Below, piece by piece: positions 32,974 through 44,458 of a DNA stretch of 64,000 bases. The stretch's first letter is position 1; every line of letters starts with the position of its first letter. Below the pieces are notes generated by a model. That model was not told the origin of the DNA. It saw only the letters and a list, made by a program, of their open reading frames with translations, and made no database searches. Origin of the DNA: Codonopsis lanceolata (taxonomy: Eukaryota > Streptophyta > Magnoliopsida > Asterales > Campanulaceae); NCBI GenBank assembly GCA_013146195.2, contig CM028379.1:91307401-91371400 (forward strand). Reading direction: 5' to 3'. A program made the translations under genes and the position numbers.

Positions 32974-34149
32974 TCTACATAATAATGCATCACAAATCCA
33001 AATCAATACATCGCAATTCACAAATAATGCATCGTGACTTCAATCCCTCACGAAAGCCTTTTATAAGTACACGAGTAACCATAATCTCAATTCAACCAAC
33101 AACACACAAAATATAGAAATCCCTTTAAAATATAAATTTGAAGACATACAACAGTTTACACAACCAAATTGGACACAAAGCCTTTAAGATCAAAATTGAG
33201 CAACATTAAGAATCAACATCACAAACTTTAACGCCAAAACCCTTGTTTATCAACTAATTTTAGGAGTTTCGCACAAGACCCACTAGCAACAATCGAGGAA
33301 AAAACTCTAAAAGTCAACATCGAAAATAAAAACCACAACCAATTTTGTACAGTGTAATGTAAAATGAAACATCAAACGCAAGAAATTATCTAGCAAGGCT
33401 TTCACAAATGATGCATCGTGAAACATGCAACATCGTATACACCTAATTGTGCAACATGGTGATGCATGGCAATTCAAATTCTATTCATTGCAAATCCAAA
33501 TCGATGTATCTTGATTTAAAAAGGTGTCCAATAACGAAAAAGTTCATATTCGTCATCGAACAGTTTGCATGTATAGAAACACACACAATGAATCTATTTT
33601 GAATCATACACACGACCACAATAAAGAAGAAGAAGAAGAGAATTGAAATGTTTATTTGTAGAGCTAGTCCCACCTTGGTCTTCTTCTCTTTGTGTTGACT
33701 TTCCTGACCACCTTACATCGATAGGCGAAGAGGGAAGATAGTGGGAAATTAGGGTGGTGGAGTAATCAAATTCAAGGTAAATACACATTTATTTATTAGC
33801 CACCATTCTTCTTCACCACCCTATTCTTTTTCCTTTTCATCCATAACCACCACACTTTTCTTGCTCCCTATGCTTACTATGATGTGGGAACCATCTTCGA
33901 TTATCTCAATTGTGAATGGGTTTGATCGTTTTTCACATTCCAAACAACTCAATTTACTTTCTATTTTTATCCATCTTCAGCCGGAGGGGTAATTTAGGAA
34001 AAAAGTAACAAAAGTAGACTTATGCGGTTTAAAAAAAAAGGAAAGATTTAAACGATTATAAATCTCAAAAAGGGACTGACGTGCAATTTTCCTTTCTTTC
34101 TTTCCGTTCACTTACATTTTCTTAATGACAAGTTTGGCAGCAAATGTGT
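32974..34149. other. Intergenic DNA with a GATGCATCG-phrase cluster
   Basis: Variants of ATGCATCGTGA and CAAATCGATGTATC recur at about 32980-33050 and 33400-33515, the same phrases as at 10318-10460. The remainder (to 34149) shows no gene. Confidence 0.4.
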
Positions 34150-34335
34150 ATTTAGGCTTAGTTAATCGACTCCAAATCTTCTATCCCAACATCTGTCACA
34201 TTTTCTATCCCATTGAATCTCAGCAGTTTATTTTAGTCAGCTTTCTTTTTATAAGGAGACATGTATGGCTGAGATTCAATGAGACATGAAATGTGACAGA
34301 GGTTGAGATAGATGATTTGAAGCTAAGTTAATCTA
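34150..34335. mobile_element. Foldback MITE, about 185 bp
   Basis: The left arm (CATCTGTCACATTTTCTAT, then CCATTGAATCTCAGC) pairs with the right arm (GCTGAGATTCAATG, then GAAATGTGACAGAGG), and the outer phrases GGCTTAGTTAATC and GAAGCTAAGTTAATC are related. No target duplication is certain. Confidence 0.7.
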
Positions 34336-34450
34336 ACAAGTTCCCCCTATCCGTTGGACATGTGGCAAATAAAAATCTAATGGCTAAGAATTTTTATTTG
34401 GGCCACATTCTAAACGTAGAAAAAAATAATGTTTTTTTGGGAATAATTGC

Positions 34451-35860
34451 GAGTTGGTACCTTTTGAAAAAAATATAACCTCTCCGGTCAACTTTCTTTT
34501 TATTCAACCGGTAAAATGTTTTTTTTATAAATTTGTTCCAATAATACCCTCTTCTCTGCCTTTCTTTCCCTCACACGAATTCAAACTTCTACACTTTCTT
34601 TCTCTTTTTTCTGCACTTTCTCTCTCTTTCTCTCTTCTGCAATTTCTTTCTCCTTGAAATTAATCATTTCAAATTCAAAAATAAATAAATAAATTTGGGG
34701 ATGAATTAATCCTTTTTAATTCATGAGGTTTGTCTCTCTTAAAAGTTTTGTGTAAACACAAACACATTTGACTTCCATTTTTTATATGTATATATGACTA
34801 AGCATTAACTTTTTAGTTTTGTTTGTTTCCAGTGCTATCGCCATCATGGATAGAAAAGAAGATTCAAGGTAGCCATTTCTAGTTCTAAAAGGTTGAAGAT
34901 CAGCCTGTAGAGAGCCCTTCTCTTCTTTCAGTGCACCGAGTTCTTCAGAAACCATTACAAGCTCATTCAACCGATTTTGCATCTCAGATTAATGAAGATC
35001 TTTTTTTTTTTTTTTGCATCGTACCTTTCTTGCGATGCCCGTATTTTCTATGTCGTAGGCTCCGATGCTTGCGTCGTAGCCTTTGATGCTGCATCAGATG
35101 ATGCTTAAATCTCTCTCTTCCGCCTTAGCCCTTCATTGTTCAGACTCTTTTTTGATTGTCTTCCTTAGCTAGAGATCATTCCTCCATTCTGATCTATCGC
35201 GACAAGGCCTTTGATTCTTCCATTTTCAGAACTATTGATCCTGGAGAGGAACGAAGGGTTGCTGTAATTGAGCTTACAAAGGTATTTTTTCTTTTCCTTT
35301 CCAATTTTTGAATCTAACTAAACTTTCTAGTAAATACAGTTTCACTTTCTTACCTTTCCATGTGGAGGACCCGACTTTTAGTGCCATTAAACTTGTTGTT
35401 GACATGTACCCAACCCAACCCCTGTCCTCTATGAAAGCAGCTCGATTCTCATCCTCTCTATCAAAGCAGCTATATTGAAATGGAAATACCCCGGTGGCGC
35501 CTTTGTCTCTATTGAATGAACTTTTTCTCTCTTCTCGGATATGTGAGATCTTCTTTGTCGAGCCGTGCAATTTCTTCTATCAATGGCATTTCTCCTGCAT
35601 ATAAATACAATTGAGTAGGTGAAGGAAATAATGAACCCATTTCGGTAAGAATTCAATTTAAGCTTTGCGATGCCCAACTTTTCTATTGCGAGGCCCAGAT
35701 TTTCTATTGCGATGCCTACTTTTGGGCAGGGGCTTTGTGCGTGTCTTTTTTTATTAAGGGTATATTCGTCATTTTACCCCCTAAAATATAATTTATCGGT
35801 TAAATAATATTATGTTGGACTGGAGTGGTTAACGTTTCACCAAAAGGTACCGACCTGGTT
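34451..35860. mobile_element. Pack-MULE-like element with captured exon-like fragments
   Basis: The left end GAGTTGGTACCTTTTG and the following ACCTCTCCGGTCAAC are mirrored on the right (GGACTGGAGTGGTTAACG, then CAAAAGGTACCGACCTGGTT), an inverted repeat of about 60 bp. The interior carries two exon-like pieces on opposite strands: a coiled-coil segment on the minus strand (about 34880-34982, NELVMVSEELGALKEEKGSL) and a plus-strand segment at 35230-35281 (DPGEERRVAVIELTK) bordered by TTTTCAG and GTATTT. No transposase. The flanking 9-bp duplication was not found. Confidence 0.55.
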
Positions 35861-35897
35861 ATCACATTTTTTTACTATCCCGTACATATAGAGGTTT

Positions 35898-36835
35898 CAG
35901 GGCCGGCCCTGGGCTTAGACCCACTAGGCAAGCTGCCTAGGCCCCCCAAAATTTCAGCCCAAAATAGGTCCCTTAAATATTAATCTCACTTTGTATATAC
36001 TATAAAGATAAAGGACCCTTTTGAAAATTGAAAGGTAATTACCTGGCTATGAAACGCGCGAATTCGACTGCCTCTCTACGACTTTTAGTTAAGTAATGAA
36101 GGCCGCCCAATTGTTAGTAAAGGAAAGGAGACCCTAATTGCAGCAAAGGAAAGGAATTGGAATCAATAAATCAAATTGAAGTCCATGACAAGAAAAATTG
36201 GGGGGGATTGCTATAGTGCCATTGAATCTTTGATATTTCAATTTCATTGATATCGAGTGAAAAGATAAATCTCTTACCCTAATCTCTTTCTTTTAAATTA
36301 ATTTAAAATTTTGTTTGGGCCTTTTTTGTTTTTTTTTATATATATACTACTAAACTGTTTGTAAGAATCAAGATGTTTATTTAAGTAATTAGCCAATTAG
36401 GTTTTAAGGTTTAATTATTTAAGTTTTGCATGTCATTTTCGCTAATTTGCAATCGATGATTATTTTATTGATTAATCAATTGTTTAATTGTTTAATTTTA
36501 TTTATTGTTTATTTGTAATGATTTTTTGATTCAATATTTATTTGTTACTTGTTAGTGTATCTATGTAAATTGCAAGTGTTATTGTTTATTGATTTAAACT
36601 TTTTCTAGGTGCTTGTTTTAATGACTCCTAAACAAACTTGTAAACATAGATTTGAAAAAACAAAAAAGTTGAATAATTGATTATTATAGATTTACAAACC
36701 GATGTTCAAGTTTGATTAGTTTTAAATCATCAATTCTTCTTTTGTAGACTTTTTTTTTTACATGTATATATATGTTGGGGCCCCATGTTTTATGTTCGCC
36801 GAAGGCTCTGACCCAGAATCTCAGGGCCGACAATG
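35898..36835. mobile_element. hAT-like non-autonomous element (CAGGGCCGGCCCTG ends)
   Basis: The left end CAGGGCCGGCCCTGGGC with CTAGGCCCCCC downstream, and the right end CCCAGAATCTCAGGGCCGACAATG (decayed), resemble a widespread plant hAT family. Flanks AGAGGTTT and AGAAGGTC are only partly similar. The interior is AT-rich without coding. Confidence 0.6.
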
Positions 36836-36855
36836 AGAAGGTCTTTCGGAAACAA

Positions 36856-36926
36856 TAGTAAGGCTCTGTTTGTTTCACGGAAAAATCATTTCCAGAAAAT
36901 GATTTCTGAAAAGTTTACAACAAAAA
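36856..36926. repeat. MITE end fragment
   Basis: GGCTCTGTTTGTTTCACGG with the local inverted repeat AAATCATTTCCAGAAAATGATTT looks like one end of a common plant MITE. It abuts the end of the Gypsy pol, and no second end was found. Confidence 0.45.
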
Positions 36927-36931
36927 TCGTA

Positions 36932-38191
36932 TCATTGATAGTACATTTTCAGGTGGTCGGCATGCCAAGGGTTCCTTAGTGGGGTTTCGTCTGGCTCTGC
37001 CAATAGATAAGTTCCTTTTTGAACGATACTGGTTACTCTGAATGGTCCTTCCCAATTTGGCGAGAGCTTGTTTCTCCCCAGTTTCTTGCATGTTGCTTCT
37101 ATCTTTCGTAGGACCCAATCTCCAACCGAGAAACTCCTCGATCTGACCCTCTTATCATGGTTGACTTTCGTGAGCTTTTTGTAGTTGGTCATCCGAAGAC
37201 GGGCCTCAATCCTCTTCTCTTCAATGTTGTCGAGGTCCAATGATCTCGATAGCTCATTGTGGTTTTGGTCGAAGAAGGTAACTCGAGTTGTGGGAAGGGC
37301 TAGCTCGACTGATGCCATGACCTCTGATCCATAAGTAAGTGCAAAAGGGGTCTCGCCTGTTGAGCCATGGACAGTGGTTCTGATCCCCCACAAAACAATC
37401 AGCAGTTGCTCGAGCCAATTCCCTTTCCTTTCATCTAGGTCCCTTTTCAGTGCATGCAAAATTTTCTTATTCCCCGCTTCTGCTTGGCCGTTGCCTTGAG
37501 GATGAGCTACCGAGGACAATCTATGTTTAACATTTAATCTTTCACAATTTGCCGTGAACTTCTTGGAGAATTAAGTGCCATGGTCGGACACTACCATCCG
37601 AGGAAGGCCGAACCAACAGAAGATTTGCTCGTACACGAACTTTATTGCTTGGTCCTCGGTTATGCTGGCCAATGGTTTGGCTTCCACCCATTTAGTAAAG
37701 TAATCTATGGCCACTATGATATATTCACACCCGTGTTTGGCTTTAGGGAAAGGACCGATGAGATCTATTCCCCACATGTCGAACGGCCACGCCGCGATCA
37801 CCGGTGTTTGTGGTATGGATGGAAGTCGAGGAATATCCGCAAATCTTTGGCATTTGTCGCATTTCCTCACGTATTCTGCTGCATCTCTTCTCATGCTGGG
37901 CCAGTAGTAGCCGTGAAAATTCATCTTATCTGCCAAAGTCCTTGCCCCCGGGTGTCCCCCGCATTCTCTTTCGTGTACCTCGGCTAGGAGGTCCTGCAGT
38001 GTTTCCGGCCTTATGCACCGGAGAAGAGGTTTCGTATTGGATCTCTTATACAACATTCCCCTAATAACCGAGTACTTGCATGCTCGGTTTCTCACCATCT
38101 GTGCTTTGTTTCTGTCTTCGGGCAAGGTCCCTTTCTCAATGTAATCTTTTATTTCGTCAATCCAGCATATCGGAGCATCCTCAATTGCCAT
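36932..38191 (-). pseudogene. Tat integrase, one nonsense mutation
   Basis: The H2C2 zinc finger (HERECGGHPGARTLADKM, then CDKCQRF) is followed by the core (WPFDMWGIDLIGPFP, IDYFTKWVEAKPL, VVSDHGT). A TAA at 37571-37573 sits where a CAA codon is expected after DHGT. The frame then continues after the stop with VAHPQGNGQAEAGNKK and the C-terminal domain (VGDWVLRK, LSPNWEGPFRV), ending at a natural-looking stop at 36932. The enzyme would integrate the element's cDNA. Confidence 0.88.
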
Positions 38192-38239
38192 GACTTCCTC
38201 CCTGTTGATTGCGGGGTTTCTAAGGAATATTAGCTCGAC

Positions 38240-39102
38240 CTATGTCGGTATGTCCTCGTTTTCAGACGAAGCAATTTTGGACAAGTGGTCCGCTTGGGCA
38301 TTGTCCTCTTTTGCGACTTGCTCCAGTTCCCAATATTTGAATTCCTTTAGCAGCCCCTGGGTCAGCTGTTGGTACTTGGCCAGTATTGGATGGTTTGCCC
38401 TGTACTCGCCCAATACTTGTTTGACCACTAACTGGGAGTCACTGTATATCACAACGTTCTTGGCCCCAAGCTTTCGTGCCAATTCAATCCCTGCTGTCAA
38501 TGCCTCATACTCGGCTTTGGTTGTTTGAAGCTTTAAAGCCAGAATTCGATGCCAAGCCAACTCTCCTCATGCGTATGTCGGTGAGATTCCGCCCACTTTT
38601 GTTCGCTCCCGAGGATCCATCAACAAATAAAGTCCAGTGCTCGGGTGGTCTGGACCTTGTTCGCTTGTCTTCGGCCTTTTCCTCGGCAGCATCTGGTTCT
38701 TCCGCACCTTTCTTTGGCTCGTTCTCGGCTGCTCCCCTAGTGAACGAGGTTTCAGCGATAAAGTTTGCCAAAACTTGTGCCTGAATAGCTCTCCTTGCTT
38801 CATACTCGATCCCGTATCGATAGTTCAAGCGACCACTTTAGCATTCTCCTGCCATGTCGGCTTATGCGAATCTGTCTTAGGGGAAAATCGGTGTAGACCA
38901 CTATCGGGTGTGCTTGGAAGTATGCCTTCAATTTTCGAGCAGCGATCACCAAGGCGAGCACTAGTTTCTCAATCTCTAAATATCTTCCCTCGACCTCGGT
39001 GAGGGCATGTGACACATAATAGACCGGCCTCTGTAGCTTGTCCTCCTCTCTGATCAATACTGCAGCAACCGCCGAGTCAAATGCAGCCAAGTATACGTAC
39101 AA
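38240..39102 (-). pseudogene. Tat dual RNase H region (broken)
   Basis: The first RNase H (about 38870-39102) shows LAAFDSAVAAVLIREED, VYYVSHALTEVEGRY and LKAYFQAHPIVVYTD. The second (about 38240-38670) shows HWTLFVDGSSG, KAEYEALTAGIELARKLGAK, VIYSDSQLVVKQV and AQADHLSKIAS, with the D-E-D residues visible. A frameshift lies near 38550, and the linker is acidic/lysine-rich. Two RNase H domains in tandem are a Tat hallmark. Confidence 0.85.
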
Positions 39103-39253
39103 TTTTTCCTCGGGGGTGGGGATATTGAGGAGCGGGGGTCAACCAAGATATTCCTTGAGTTCATTGAAGGCCTTTATACGGTTAATGCGTCCATTGGAAT
39201 TTCTTACCTCCGCCGGCGTTTTAAAAAGCGGCGGACTTCTTCTGGCGACTTGG

Positions 39254-40285
39254 CTATAAAGCGGCGAGGGGCATGGTCGGCCATTGAGTTTTTGGGCGTG
39301 CTTGATCGAGGCAGGAGGATCCATGGTCGTGAGCCTTTATATTTTCAGGGTTGGCCTCGATTCCTCTTTCATTAACCATGTATCCCAGGAATTTTCCGGC
39401 GACCACCCCGAAGGCACATTTTGCAGGATTCAGCTTCATCTTATGCTTTCTCAAGTTCGTGAAGGTCTCCTTCAGGTCCTCGACATGGTCGGCGTGCTTG
39501 GTCTTGATCACCATATCATTGATGTACGCCTCCACATTTCTTCGATTGATCGCCGAAGACCTTGTTCACCATCCTCGATATGTGGCTCGTTTTTCAACCC
39601 AAAGGGCATCGTGGTATAACAATACAATCCTCTGCGGACTCGAGCGTCGTGTGTATTTGATCCCGGCCACATCGATTTGATGGTATCCTGAGTAAGCATC
39701 GACGAAGCTCAAGATTTTGTGCCCGGCTATAGAGTCCACCAATTGGTCGATCCTCGGTAAGGGATACCAATCCTTGGGGCAGGCTTTGTTTAAGTCAGTG
39801 AAATCAACACACATTCTCCATTTTCCGCTCGATTTCTTCACCATTACCACATTGGCTATCCATGTCGCGTATAGGACCTCTTTGATTATTTTTGCCTTGA
39901 GTAGCTTGGACACCTCCTCTTTAATTGTTTCCTGCTTTTGAGGAGAGAAAATCCTTGCCTTTTGCTGGATTGGGATGGAGTCGGGGTCGATGCTAAACTT
40001 GTGCACGGCCACGTCTTGGCTGATTCCTTCCATGTCTTCGACTCTCCAAGCAAAGACGTCTAAGCTCTCCTTCAAAAGTTTGATAATCGATGCTCGCTCG
40101 TCCTCGGGTATCTCCCTTCCGACCTTGACCTTTTGTTTTGGGAAATCGAGGTTGATGACAACCTTTTCTAGGTCTTCATGCGGTTTAATCTCTAGCCGGT
40201 CTCGGGTGTCCAAGCTTTCAACCACTACTATCTTCTTGGCGGCTCTTTTTGAGTTCGCTGGGGTGTGGGGTGCTGTTGCATCCAT
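39254..40285 (-). pseudogene. Tat reverse transcriptase with YIND catalytic box
   Basis: RT blocks include FAWRVEDMEGI, VSKLLKAKIIKEVLYATWIA, DFTDLNKACPKDWYPLPRID and FVDAYSGYHQI. After a frameshift near 39570 the catalytic box reads YINDM (39515-39526) where YVDDM is expected, replacing the first aspartate. The segment KLNPAKCAFGV follows. With frameshift and catalytic change it cannot be active. Confidence 0.85.
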
Positions 40286-40381
40286 ATTTTCCTTTGGCGG
40301 CGAGCTGATGTTCCCAGCTCGCTTTGATTGCTATGCTTGAGAGGGTTCGGGGGGTGTGGGGTCGACGACGGGGATGATCTC

Positions 40382-40665
40382 TCATTCATCCTCCCTGACC
40401 CTCTTCGTTGGTCTGTTTACTTGGGTCACTTCGGCCCCAGGTCGGGCCACAATCACTTTTTCCTTGTGTTTCTTCTCCTTGTAAATGTATTCGAGGGTGC
40501 TGGCAGGGTCGTTTAGTATTGTCCCCGTTTCATTGCTCATGGGGTATTTCACTCTTTGGTGGGCCAGTGAGGAGACCATCTGAAATTTTGTCTGTGCTGG
40601 GGAACCCAGGATTGCGTTGTAGGGAGAGGGGAGGTTGATCACAAGAAAGTCTACGTCCTCCTCAT
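40382..40665 (-). pseudogene. Tat protease tail and PR-RT linker
   Basis: The minus strand reads VDFLVINLPSPYNAILGSPA, the conserved C-terminal part of Tat protease, then a linker with KEKKHKEKVIVARPG. The catalytic D-S/T-G part and gag would lie upstream but are cut at about 40665, where plus-strand integrase homology starts. Confidence 0.75.
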
Positions 40666-41433
40666 TTCACCAAATGGATTGAAGCAAAGCCATTAGCCAC
40701 CATTACTGAGAACAACATCATTAACTTCGTGCATGACCACATTTGGTGTCGTTTTGGGTTACCCAGAGCTATTGTTTCTGATCATGGCACACAGTTCTCG
40801 GACAAATTTACAGCAGAATGTAACAGGATTTATGTTAAGCATTGGCGGTCTTCAGTTGCATATCCACAGGGCAATGGACAAGCAGAAGCCGCGAACAAGC
40901 AAATCCTGCACGCTCTCAAGCAGAATTTGGACGATCGAGCAGGGAAGTGGGCGGATGAGTTACCGGCCGTTTTATGGTCGATCAGGACAACAGTAAGGGG
41001 ATCAACAGACGAAACACCTTTTGATCTTACATACGACTCTGAGGCTGTAATCCCAACAGAAACAGTTTTTCCCAGTTACAGAGTGGCTCACTATAACGAA
41101 CAGGACAACCAGGTCACCCGGGAAATCGACCTCGATCTTCTCGAAGAACGTAGACTCGAAGCTCGCATGAGAATGGTTAACTACAAGTAGAAAGCTAAAG
41201 CTCATCATGATAAGAAGGTTCGGGGAAGAGCATTTCAAGTCGGAGATTGGGTCTTGAGGAAAATCGAAGTCATAGGACAGCGACCAGAGTGAGGAAAACT
41301 GTCACCTAACTGGGAGGGACCGTTTAGGGTTACATGATTCATTAGAGTGGGCACTTATACCTTACATAATCAAGAGGGCAAACATTTAAAGCGTCCTTGG
41401 CACTCCGATCATTTAAAGAAATATTACCATTAA
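40666..41433 (+). pseudogene. Tat integrase fragment, plus strand
   Basis: The frame starts in mid-domain with HFTKWIEAKPLATI, followed by FGLPRAIVSDHGTQFSDKF, YPQGNGQAEAANKQILHAL and the C-terminal domain (VGDWVLRKIEV, LSPNWEGPFRV, RPWHSDHLKKYY), ending at TAA 41431. In-frame stops at 41188, 41290 and 41336 break it. It is the homologue of 36932-37650 in the opposite orientation and retains the glutamine at the site where the other copy has a stop. Confidence 0.88.
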
Positions 41434-41796
41434 TATGATATTGGTTTGACAGTCACTTTGTTCTTCTATATTTGCATTAAGAGATTTTGAATGTTCTTGG
41501 TCAAAGTTACTTAAATTATTGGTGTCATTCATCGCATAACCTTTCTAGGAATAAGATCTTGGGTTCTCGTTACTAAGTAAACTAGATGGTGGTAAATTAC
41601 ATTAACTTTCAAAATACCATTATTGTATATTCCAATTTTGTACAATTGAACTTTATTTCCTTAGGGTTGTTGTAAAACTTATAGAAACAATATATTGAAA
41701 TTCATATAGATAATAAAGGAATATGAAGTGAGGTATGTCATAGCAAATCTTCTTAAGATAGAGTTCACTCCCGTAAAAGTACAAAGGGAGTTACTG
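41434..41796. other. Gypsy non-coding sequence between integrase fragment and LTR
   Basis: AT-rich with no coding. On the minus strand, the side next to 41797 shows a very decayed counterpart of the Tat primer-binding region. It could belong to the 3' untranslated part of the plus fragment, the leader of the minus element, or both. Confidence 0.4.
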
Positions 41797-43557
41797 TGAG
41801 TGCCTTGGACTCTCTCGGACCCCGCGCTCCCTTTTTAGGGGAACGCGAGTTGTGGAAAGACATCACTCTTTTCATTCCATTCTCCCTTGTTTAGGGGAAG
41901 ACGAAATTAAAAGTGCAAAAAGAGTGTTGTCGAAAGCGCGTTGAATACGCCTCGGTCACTGAGTGTGCTTTAATCCACTATGAGCGCTTTGGATTTCTCC
42001 ATAGCTCATCCTCCCTTGTTTAGGAGAAAACAAGATACAGAAAGTGCATTACCCTTTTCATTCCCATCTTCAATTGTTTAGGGGAAAACGGAAAAGTGCA
42101 AAAAAAAAAAAAAAGATGTTGCGAAGGCGCGTGGGAACACGCCCTGCCTCACTGTGAACTGATGTACATTCTGGATTACTAAGAGTGCTTTGGGTTTTTC
42201 GTGTCTCATCCTCCCTTATTTAGGGGAAAACAAGATAAAAAAAGTGCATCACCCTTTTCATTCCCATCTTCCCTTGTTTAGAGGAAAACGAAAAGTGCAA
42301 AAAAAAGATGTTGCGGGCCTCACTGTAATAAAAAATGTTGTAACAGAGTCGTCATCTTTATTTTAAGGAGAAATAAAGAAAAACAAAAAAAACCAGAGTT
42401 TGTAAAAAGGGTTCGGAGGCTAAGTTACGAGGTGAGAAGGTGTTAGGCACCCAACTCGCCCTTTCGGTCTCAAAAATAGTTTTTGGCTAAAATATGCTTT
42501 TATAATATTTATTCAGCAAATGAAATAAAACATTTAAACATATATATCTATATCTACATTATTACAGACTTGCAACCGCTTTCTTCCAGGAATTACAAAT
42601 ATACTTATAAATATTTGGTCATAATAATGGCTCTTTTTAGTGCTATTTTATATAGAAATCCGGGTAGCATAATTGCTTATATTTTTACATCGGGCTGACT
42701 TGAAAATAACACTTTTTTATATAACCTATTAAAGGCTTACCTTTAAGAGTGTGGGGTGTGCTCGCTCTGTCTTTCTAGGAGAGGGAATCTTTTGTTGTTG
42801 TGGAGATTCGGGCAGAATAACTGCTTTCGAAAGTTACTTTCAGGCATTAGGGAATAGGCGGAGCAACTGCTTGCTTTTTGCTGTTGTTTGTTTGCTGTTG
42901 GCGGAAATCGGGCAGAGCAACTGCTTGTTTCTAGCGGATTTGGCCTCTAGATTTGGGCAGAATAACTGCTATTTTTGGGATTTTTGGACGGGGAAAATAG
43001 GGTGGAATCCTAGCTAGAAGGCTAAGGTTCACTTTGACCGATTAGAAGTTTGGAGGAGATTTGACGGAGCTTCGAAGCTTTTTAGAGGAGGGGAACTCTC
43101 TTTCTCACGATCGCTCTCACTACGTAAACTTTCAGTGGTGTGTGAATTGTGTACGATGAAGGTTGAGTTCGTGGTGTGATTTCTCATTACCCGGGACTCT
43201 CTATTTATAGGCTGAAGGATGGACTCCTTCGTCATTAAGTTTTCTTTTCTGTGCTTCATCAGCTTGTATCGCGCGCTTAAGAGATTGTACTGAAAGTCAA
43301 GCCGAAGAGTATATAAACCACTATTGGGCGCCACCCACATTGGGTCTGGGCACCGCGCCTGCTTGGAGTGTGGGTGGCGCTTGGGCCTCTTTTTGGGGTC
43401 ATTTTTGACACTTTGCCCCCTACATTTCACTGTTTTACGCATCCTACTTTTCCTTTTGCATTTTCAAACCCTGTAACTTGACATTTGTTAAGTTTCAACA
43501 GATCTTGATATTTCATGTCATGTCACATACTAGGGGTACGAAATTGGGGTGTCTACA
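41797..43557 (-). repeat. Tat-type LTR (1761 bp), minus orientation
   Basis: Read on the minus strand it begins TGTAGACACCCCAATTTCG and ends in CTCA next to a degraded primer site. It is homologous along its length to the plus-strand LTR at 54669-56442 (shared: ACTTAACAAATGTCAAGTT, GAGTTGGGTGCCTA, AAAATAAAG). Its last third holds three tandem units (about 41849-41940, 42008-42128, 42190-42330), each with CCCTTGTTTAGGGGAAAACG-like and AAAGTGCA phrases. A hairpin-like GAAAGTTACTTTC is visible near 42828. Confidence 0.8.
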
Positions 43558-44276
43558 ATTACGGATGACTGTCTTGCTGTAAAAACAATAGTAGCTAGGA
43601 TTCACAAATTATCAATGCAGTTTCCAATGTAGCTTGTGTAGAAGCTACAATGGAAGTTGCATTAATTGGTCAGAAAAATTAAAACAACGGAAGACTTTAA
43701 TACTAAAGCAGGAATTTAAGCACAAAGATTTACCAAACAATCTACAAGCCTATACTTGTAGATCTAGCCTCATGGCCAAAAAGATTTCACTACAAAGTAT
43801 GAATTGCTTTACAAAAATTATGTGAAATCACCAAAACAAATACTCTCACAAGACAACAAGTCTTGGAAAATAAAAGCCCACAGAAAAACAGGTAGAGAAA
43901 ACGTGGGAAGAAAAAATCAGCTTCCTAGAATCACTAGGAAGACAAACAATTCCAGCAGTCTCAATGTAGTTTCGAATGTGGCTTCTTCAGTTGCTGCATT
44001 CGGAGATGCATTTACTTTCAGCAAATCTGGAATTCTAAAATTTCTGAATATGATCTGAATTTGCTGTTCTGCACTCTTATGCTCTGGCCAATCTGCACGT
44101 CTCAGCCTCTGCCCATGTCCTCTATTAATATTGTGAAGGAGACCTACACATAAAGAAGGAAACAAACTCCAATATGGAAAATGATTAGAATTAGTAATAA
44201 AATCTACTTCTTTATTTACTAGATTCTCTTACCAAATGGATAAAGACTCCTAGGCACGGCTTTAGGAAGGAATATT
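43558..44276. other. Repeat-like spacer with a 19-bp-arm hairpin
   Basis: At 43617-43660 the arms GCAGTTTCCAATGTAGCTT and AAGCTACAATGGAAGTTGC pair at 16 of 19 positions around a short loop. The rest is AT-rich and has the look of a Copia LTR or leader, but no ends were identified. Confidence 0.45.
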
Positions 44277-44458
44277 ACCAAGATATTGTTTCCATAATTA
44301 GTCATAAACTTTAGGACCAAGAAAACAAAAAATCTTAAGAATATTTTGTTTCAAAAAATGACTAAACTTTAGGATGAAGAAAGTCAAAATATTGCTAAGA
44401 TTTTGTTTCCAAATATCAACCAAAACCTTAGGACCAAGAAAGGTGAAAACAAGACCAA
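44277..44458. repeat. Tandem repeat, three units of about 60 bp
   Basis: Each unit contains AAGATATTGTTTCC-like, AAACTTTAGGACCAAGAAA and AAAATCTT-like phrases (units near 44277, 44337 and 44397). Units differ by several substitutions. Confidence 0.8.

Larger units (their letters stand above)
36932..40665 (-). mobile_element. Ty3/Gypsy (Tat-type) pol fragment, minus strand
   Basis: Reading from high to low coordinates the order is protease tail, RT, RNase H, second (archaeal-type) RNase H, zinc-finger integrase, integrase C terminus. The additional RNase H and the RT phrase DFTDLNKACPKDWYPLPRID identify the Tat lineage. Gag and 3' LTR are missing, and several frameshifts and stops break pol. 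At 40665 it is joined directly to an opposite-strand integrase fragment of a related element. Confidence 0.9.

Noticed and set aside
37580..40638. Many plus-strand frames over the Tat pol
   Set aside because: They are antisense shadows of the minus-strand integrase, RNase H and RT domains.
41797..43557. 3' LTR of an element lying to the right of 43557
   Set aside because: No purine tract or pol lies next to 43557 on the required side, whereas a degraded primer-like site lies at the 41797 side.
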